12,931 bases of DNA, from contig CAXTJP010000075.1 in the NCBI GenBank assembly GCA_964244615.1, forward strand, positions 1-12,931. Direction: 5' to 3'. Source of the DNA: BOG-908 sp964244615 (lineage in GTDB: Bacteria > Pseudomonadota > Alphaproteobacteria > Acetobacterales > Acetobacteraceae). Each line of letters starts with the position of its first letter. The first letter of the stretch is position 1. The position numbers were made by a program, and so were the translations under genes. Shown here one piece after another: positions 6,990 through 12,931 of this stretch. The notes beneath the pieces were generated by a model that was given only the letters and a program-made list of their open reading frames with translations, was not told the DNA's origin and ran no database searches.

Positions 6990-7107
6990 GGAAGGGGGCG
7001 AGCCGACGGGTCGCGGATACACGCGGGTGATGCCCCCTTCCTTGCCTTCCATGATTGGGGCCAGGGCGCCTCGCCCTGGTGGGGGTCCAGGGGGCAAAGC
7101 CCCCTGG
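6990..7107. repeat. Structured intergenic repeat element, copy B
   Basis: This copy sits in the 176-bp gap between rmuC and the POT gene and is inverted relative to copy A at 4637-4751. It has three inverted pairs: GGAAGGGGGC (6990-6999) with 7032-7041; CCAGGGCG (7061-7068) with CGCCCTGG (7072-7079) around CCT; and CCAGGGGGC (7087-7095) with GCCCCCTGG (7099-7107) around AAA. The last is a perfect 9-bp stem starting 8 bp beyond the rmuC stop, so it may end or stabilise the rmuC transcript although no T-run follows. The middle hairpin occupies the same place as in copy A but has a different stem sequence. GGGGTCCAGGGG-type intergenic palindromes are, to my knowledge, common in acetic acid bacteria and relatives. 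Confidence 0.8.
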
Positions 7108-7114
7108 CCTTCCC

Positions 7115-8359
7115 TCACCCCAGCGTCTCCATGCCGCGCAGCTTGCGTGTGACGGCCCGGGTGCGCTGGCGCGCGTCCTCGATGGTGCGCGACATCGTGC
7201 CGGCGTTGCGGGCCAGTCGTTCCAGCGTGTCGTCCATCGTCAGCATCTCGCGCCGCGTTTCGCCCAGCAGTTCGGCGATCTGGCCGGATTTCTGCTCCAG
7301 CGCCAGCGTCACGTAGCCGAGCTGCACGGTGCGCAGCAGGGCCGGCAGCAGGCTCGGTCCCATCACCATCACATGCAGCCGCTGGCCCAGCTCGTCGATC
7401 AGGCCGGGCATGCGGGCCGCCTCGGCGTACAGCCCGTCGGTCGGCAGGTACATCACCGCGAACTCCACCGTCACGGGCGGCACGATGTATTTGTCGGCGA
7501 TCTTGCGCGCCTCCAGGCGCAGGCGGGTTTCCAGCGCCCGACGCGCCGTCCGCTCGCCCTCCGCGTCGGCCGCCTCCGTCGCGTCCAGCAGGCGCTCGTA
7601 GTCGCTGGTGGGGAACTTGGCATCCACCGCCAGCATCGGCCGTGCCTCGCCGGCCTGCCGGCCCGGCACCGGCATCAGCACCGCGAACTCGACCACCTCC
7701 AGGCTGCCCTCGCGCAACCTGGCGTTGGCGACGTAGCCGCCGACCGGCAGCAGGTCGTCCAGCAGCGCGCGCAGCTGGGTCTCGCCCCAGCCGCCGCGGC
7801 TTTTCACGTTGGAGAACACGCGACGCAGGTCGCCGATCTGGGCGGTGACCGCCTGCACCTCGGCCACCGCCTTCTGCACCGCGGCGAACTGTTCGATGAC
7901 CCGGCCGAAGCTGGTCTGCATCTGCCGCTCCACGGCCTCGGTAAGCTGCTCGTTCACGCTGCGCTGGATTTCCGCCAACCGGTTGCGGGTGTGCTCGGCC
8001 ATCTCCCGCAGCTTGGCTTCCAGCAGGGTGCGGCTGTCGCCCGAGTCGCGGGCGAGGCGTGTGGTGAGGCCGCCCAGGCGCTGCTCCATCGCCAGCTGCA
8101 CTGCGTCCATCCGGGCGCCCAGCGCCCGCTCGGTGCTGGCCAGCAGGACGCGTGTGCGTTCGGCTTCCGTGCGCTGGCCCGCCAGCGACTGCTCGGCCAG
8201 CAGGAGCAGCGCCTGCAGGTCCCGGCGGGGCGGCACGGTGGCCAGGATGCGCAGCGCCAGGCCGACCAGCATGAGCAGGAGCAACGACGCGGCACCCAGT
8301 CCCACCGCGAGCAGGATCGCCGGGTCCAGCCTGGCAGCCTCCAACGTCTGATCGATCAT
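7115..8359 (-). CDS. rmuC: RmuC family DNA recombination protein
   Basis: This 414-residue protein belongs to the RmuC family, whose E. coli member limits rearrangements at inverted repeats and is a nuclease-like factor. Residues of about 15-41 form one N-terminal transmembrane helix (ILLAVGLGAASLLLLMLVGL). A long coiled coil covers about 45-175. The conserved RmuC core then begins with FSNVKSRGGWGETQLRALL (182-200), VDAKFPTSDYERL (245-257) and VTVEFAVMYLPTDGLYAE (296-313). The central motifs are complete and resemble the restriction-endonuclease-like core of the family. ATG 8359 is preceded by AGGA about a dozen bases upstream. It is divergent from kup with a 132-bp gap. The following gene on the same strand, the POT transporter, is separated by repeat copy B, so rmuC is probably its own unit. 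The link between RmuC and inverted-repeat stability is notable beside these repeats but may be coincidence. Confidence 0.93.
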   Translation of the reverse strand: MIDQTLEAARLDPAILLAVGLGAASLLLLMLVGLALRILATVPPRRDLQALLLLAEQSLAGQRTEAERTRVLLASTERALGARMDAVQLAMEQRLGGLTTRLARDSGDSRTLLEAKLREMAEHTRNRLAEIQRSVNEQLTEAVERQMQTSFGRVIEQFAAVQKAVAEVQAVTAQIGDLRRVFSNVKSRGGWGETQLRALLDDLLPVGGYVANARLREGSLEVVEFAVLMPVPGRQAGEARPMLAVDAKFPTSDYERLLDATEAADAEGERTARRALETRLRLEARKIADKYIVPPVTVEFAVMYLPTDGLYAEAARMPGLIDELGQRLHVMVMGPSLLPALLRTVQLGYVTLALEQKSGQIAELLGETRREMLTMDDTLERLARNAGTMSRTIEDARQRTRAVTRKLRGMETLG

Positions 8360-8491
8360 CTCTATCGGTCGTTCCTGTTTTAGCCCATCCGACTCGACAC
8401 TCTGGTCGCATGCGTCGCCGATTCGCGCCGTCGCGCGTTATGCGCGCGCACAGCCATCGTGCGTTGTGCGCAGGCACAGAGGGGCCGATTG
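8360..8491. promoter_or_regulatory. Divergent rmuC/kup intergenic region with a GC hairpin
   Basis: This 132-bp region must carry the promoters of rmuC (leftward) and kup (rightward). Near the kup side, CGCGCG at 8432-8437 can pair with CGCGCG at 8443-8448 around a TTATG loop, about 45 bp before the kup start. AGAGGGG at 8478-8484 is a suitable ribosome-binding site for the ATG at 8492. I cannot name convincing -35/-10 boxes and see no known riboswitch. Confidence 0.4.
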
Positions 8492-10339
8492 ATGCCGCAG
8501 AAGAAATTGTCCGGGCTGATGCTGGGCGCGCTCGGCGTGGTGTTCGGCGACATCGGCACCAGCCCGCTCTATGCGGTGCGCCAGGTGTTCCACGACACGC
8601 CGCGTTTCGCCGCCGACCCGGCGGCCATCACCGGCGTGCTGTCGCTGATCCTGTGGGCGATCGTCCTGGCGGTCTGCGTGAAGTACACGATGTTCGTGCT
8701 GCGCGCCGACCACGACGGCGAAGGCGGCACGCTGGCCATGCTGGGGCTGATCCAGCAGGCCGACCCGCCGCGGGCGTTCGCGGGGCCGGGGGTGCTGACC
8801 CTGCTGGTGCTGTTCGGCTCGGCGCTGCTCTACGGCGACGGGATGATCACGCCCTCGATCTCCGTGCTCTCGGCCGTGGAAGGGCTGAGCGTCGCGACCG
8901 ACGCGCTGAAGCCCTACGTGCTGCCGCTGGCGGTGCTCATCCTGCTGGTGCTGTTCCTGGTGCAGCATCGCGGGACGGAGACCGTGGGCAGGCTGTTCGG
9001 GCCGGTGATGCTGGCCTGGTTCGTCACCATCGGCGCGTTGGGCGCCTACAGCATCGTGCAGCACCCTGCCGTGCTCGTCTGTTTCGATCCACGAGCCGGG
9101 CTGCGGTTCCTGACCGGGCACGGCTGGACCGGCTACGCGACGCTCGGCGCCGTGGTGCTCGCGTTCTCGGGTGTCGAGGCGCTGTTCGCCGATCTCGGCC
9201 ATTTCGGCCGGCGCCCGATCATCCTGGCCTGGTACGGGCTGGTGTTGCCGGGGCTGCTGCTGAACTACCTGGGACAGGGGGCGCTGCTGCTGCGCGATCC
9301 GCGGGCCGCCGCCGAGCCGTTCTACGGCCTGCTGCCGCATTGGGGCATCTACCCGATGGTGGCGCTGTCCACGGCGGCGACCGTGATCGCCAGCCAGGCG
9401 CTGATCTCAGGCGCATTCTCATTGACGCGGCAGGCGGTGAATCTCGGCCTCGCCCCGCGCTACGCGGTGCGCCACACCTCGGCAGAGAGCAGCGGGCAGA
9501 TCTACATGCCGGTGGTCAACGGCTTCCTGATGATCGGCTGCCTGGCGGTGGTGCTCGGCTTCCGCTCGTCGGACGCGCTCGGCAACGCCTACGGCCTGGC
9601 GGTAATCGGCACGATGACGATCACCTCGATCGTGTTCTTCGTGGTGACACGACGCGTGTGGCACTGGAGCCTGTGGACCGCGCTGCCCCTGGCGGGCGCG
9701 TTCCTGGCGTTCGATTTCGCCTTCCTCGGGGCGAACCTGGCCAAGATCCTGCAGGGCGCGTGGGTGCCGCTGGTCATCGGCGGTTTCGTCTTCACGCTGC
9801 TGACGCTGTGGACCGTCGGCCGCGCGCGCTACCGGCGTGCGCTCGCCGACTGGTCGATGAACGTCGCCGATTTCAAGCAGAGGATGCAGGGCTGGACGAC
9901 CCGCACCGGCAGCGCCGTGTTCCTCACCTCGAACCTCGACTGGGTGCCGCTGGTGGGACGGCATCGCTGGCTGTGGGAGAATTGTCGTTACGACAACGTG
10001 CTGCTGCTCAAGGTGGACCTGACCAAGACGCCCTATGTCGAGGCGGCGCAGCGCACCACCATCACGCAGGTCTGCAGCGGTTTCTACGTGGGCGAGGTGC
10101 GGTTCGGGTTCATGGAAACGCCCTGCATCGGCACGGTCTTGCCGCAGGCGCTGCCGTTCGACTGGGACTCGGCGGTATTCCTGCTGCCGCGCCCGATACC
10201 CACCGGCCATGGCGCGTTCAGCCGCCGCGTCCTGCAGCACGCCTACCTGTTCCTGAGCAAGACCGGCCTGAGCCCGGTCGAGTGGTTCCAGATACCCCCG
10301 CACCAGGCCGTCTCGGTGGGGCTGGAACTGGAGATGTGA
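8492..10339 (+). CDS. kup: Kup (TrkD) low-affinity potassium transporter
   Basis: This 615-residue protein takes up K+ with protons across the inner membrane, mainly at low pH or under osmotic stress. Its length fits the family (E. coli Kup has 622). Signatures are ALGVVFGDIGTSPLYAVRQ at residues 13-31, HDGEGGTLAML at 74-84 and GDGMITPSISVLSAVEGL at 115-132. STAATVIASQALISGAFSLT and RQAVNLGLAPR follow in the membrane core. About 12 hydrophobic segments cover the first 450 residues, and a cytosolic C-terminal domain follows, ending HAYLFLSKTGLSPVEWFQIP. I prefer ATG 8492 to the upstream in-frame GTG at 8459: it has AGAGGGG 7 nt before it and matches the usual N-terminus just before the first signature. 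It is divergent from rmuC and convergent with glgX. Confidence 0.95.
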   Translation: MPQKKLSGLMLGALGVVFGDIGTSPLYAVRQVFHDTPRFAADPAAITGVLSLILWAIVLAVCVKYTMFVLRADHDGEGGTLAMLGLIQQADPPRAFAGPGVLTLLVLFGSALLYGDGMITPSISVLSAVEGLSVATDALKPYVLPLAVLILLVLFLVQHRGTETVGRLFGPVMLAWFVTIGALGAYSIVQHPAVLVCFDPRAGLRFLTGHGWTGYATLGAVVLAFSGVEALFADLGHFGRRPIILAWYGLVLPGLLLNYLGQGALLLRDPRAAAEPFYGLLPHWGIYPMVALSTAATVIASQALISGAFSLTRQAVNLGLAPRYAVRHTSAESSGQIYMPVVNGFLMIGCLAVVLGFRSSDALGNAYGLAVIGTMTITSIVFFVVTRRVWHWSLWTALPLAGAFLAFDFAFLGANLAKILQGAWVPLVIGGFVFTLLTLWTVGRARYRRALADWSMNVADFKQRMQGWTTRTGSAVFLTSNLDWVPLVGRHRWLWENCRYDNVLLLKVDLTKTPYVEAAQRTTITQVCSGFYVGEVRFGFMETPCIGTVLPQALPFDWDSAVFLLPRPIPTGHGAFSRRVLQHAYLFLSKTGLSPVEWFQIPPHQAVSVGLELEM

Positions 10340-10366
10340 CGCTGACCGCTCCACACCGCACGCTGT

Positions 10367-10390
10367 CCGGGGGCGGCGGTCGCCCCCCGG
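10367..10390. terminator. GC-rich hairpin between convergent kup and glgX
   Basis: CCGGGGG at 10367-10373 pairs with CCCCCGG at 10384-10390, and the stem can extend with CG/CG inside if one C is bulged. It sits in the 63-bp gap between the kup stop (10339) and the glgX stop (10403), so it could end transcription from both sides. There is no T-run on either strand, so the assignment rests on position and stem strength. Confidence 0.5.
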
Positions 10391-10402
10391 CGCCAACTCG
10401 CC

Positions 10403-12532
<2,130 letters not shown>

Positions 12533-12611
12533 CGATCAGGCGCTCCAGAAGGGATAGTTGTTGCAGTGCGTCGATAACAGGATCCGGCGCCTCCGGTTCC
12601 GGGCCGACCGC
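12533..12611. other. Short gap before glgX
   Basis: This 79-bp gap lies between the stop of the partial upstream gene (12612-12614) and the glgX ATG. It holds GGAG as a ribosome-binding site near 12543-12546 and a weak 7-bp inverted match, CCGGCGC at 12584-12590 with GCGCCGG at 12617-12623. The match spans the upstream stop codon with a 26-nt loop, which is too loose to call a terminator. No clear promoter boxes are seen, so co-transcription with the upstream gene is possible. Confidence 0.3.
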
Positions 12612-12931
12612 TCAGAGCGCCGGCTGGAAACGCGGCTTTCCGAGGGCTGGCAGCAGCGGCAGCAGCACATTCAGGTCGCGCTCGATCACGCAGCACAGGT
12701 AGCGCCCGGCACCGCCCACGGGCACCGCCCCCTCGGGCAGCGGCAGGCCGTCGGGGCCGAGCGGCATCGCGGTCAGGCCGAGGTCGCGGTAGATTTTCAG
12801 CAGGTCGGCACCGGCGCGCCACACCGCCGCGTCGCGGCCCTCCTGCTGCGCGAGGTCGCGCAGCCGCCAAATCGCGGAGACCCGGTCGCTCTCGGCGCCC
12901 GCGGGGTCGCCGAGGCCGAGCAGCACGCCCT
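12612..12931 (-). CDS. C-terminal part of a probable MprF/DUF2156-like protein (5' end outside window)
   Basis: The frame is open from the window edge to a TGA at 12614-12612, giving about 106 visible residues. The stretch GLGDPAGAESDRVSAIWRL, followed by LKIYRDLGLTAMPLGPDG, resembles the part of the DUF2156 (phosphatidylglycerol lysyltransferase, MprF) domain. That domain usually reads GDPVG, IWRFRELAD and YxDLGLxLxKLG. If right, this is an inner-membrane enzyme that adds lysine or another amino acid to phosphatidylglycerol. The 47 or so residues after that point (ending YLCCVIERDLNVLLPLLPAL and KPRFQPAL) are not what I would expect from the rest of DUF2156, so the protein may be a shortened or divergent relative. 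A GTG at 12926 is not a believable start because the domain is already under way. The family call is made from memory of motifs and is only moderately sure. Confidence 0.5.
   Translation of the reverse strand, partial: GVLLGLGDPAGAESDRVSAIWRLRDLAQQEGRDAAVWRAGADLLKIYRDLGLTAMPLGPDGLPLPEGAVPVGGAGRYLCCVIERDLNVLLPLLPALGKPRFQPAL

Noticed and set aside
4691..7052. Both repeat copies can be read as a similar peptide beginning MEGKEGG and including TRVY and VGSPPS (copy A on +, copy B on -).
   Set aside because: The similarity follows from the shared DNA repeat. The differences between copies are not synonymous, the frames run into different tails, and the element is intergenic on both sides with strong hairpins. 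I treat it as non-coding; for the same reason the POT gene is not started at the upstream ATG.
5538..8477. Very long minus-strand frame running from upstream of rmuC through to the end of the POT gene.
   Set aside because: Only the part from 6938 down encodes a recognisable protein. The rest is an out-of-frame shadow of rmuC and of the repeat element, as is common at high GC.
8459..8491. Upstream in-frame GTG start for kup.
   Set aside because: It adds 11 residues not typical of the family and lacks a ribosome-binding site, whereas ATG 8492 has AGAGGGG at good spacing.

Overview
The window is GC-rich DNA dense with genes, from what looks like an alphaproteobacterium. The likeliest group is Rhodospirillales/Acetobacteraceae, judged from base composition, protein styles and GC-rich palindromic intergenic repeats containing GGGGTCCAGGGG. 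This placement is inference; there is no rRNA or other marker gene in the window.

Layout from left to right. (1) The last 58 codons of an unrecognised + strand gene (1-179). (2) A 72-bp near-perfect palindrome (184-255). (3) A class I/II PLP-dependent aminotransferase on + (271-1421), broken by what looks like one lost G in a G-run at 417-420. (4) A possible 74-residue membrane protein on - (1458-1682). (5) A translationally coupled pair on -: a NodT-type outer-membrane efflux lipoprotein (4574 down to 2949) followed by an MdtA-like RND adaptor (2952 down to 1783), with no RND pump gene beside them. (6) A second coupled pair on -: a POT/PTR2-family transporter (6938 down to 5538) followed by a small sulfotransferase (5541 down to 4762). 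(7) rmuC on - (8359 down to 7115). (8) kup, the K+ transporter, on + (8492-10339), divergent from rmuC. (9) glgX, the glycogen debranching enzyme, on - (12532 down to 10403), convergent with kup. (10) The C-terminal part of a gene that resembles an MprF/DUF2156 protein, on - (12612 to the window end).

Two related intergenic elements of about 115 bp (4637-4751 and 6990-7107) lie in opposite orientation on either side of the POT-sulfotransferase pair. They share a core that is 56 of 63 bases identical, and each carries a hairpin at the same place with a different stem sequence. This points to a structured repeat family kept by structure.

Functionally this is a mixed chromosomal neighbourhood: envelope export (efflux pair), uptake or export of a small peptide-like substrate together with a sulfation enzyme, DNA maintenance (RmuC), K+ uptake (Kup), glycogen turnover (GlgX) and possibly membrane lipid modification. 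I see no defence island, CRISPR array, phage, transposase, tRNA or rRNA. The least explained items are the inverted repeat elements around the POT-sulfotransferase pair, the Thr/Gly-rich surface loop in the NodT protein, the palindrome at 184-255, and the efflux pair without a pump.
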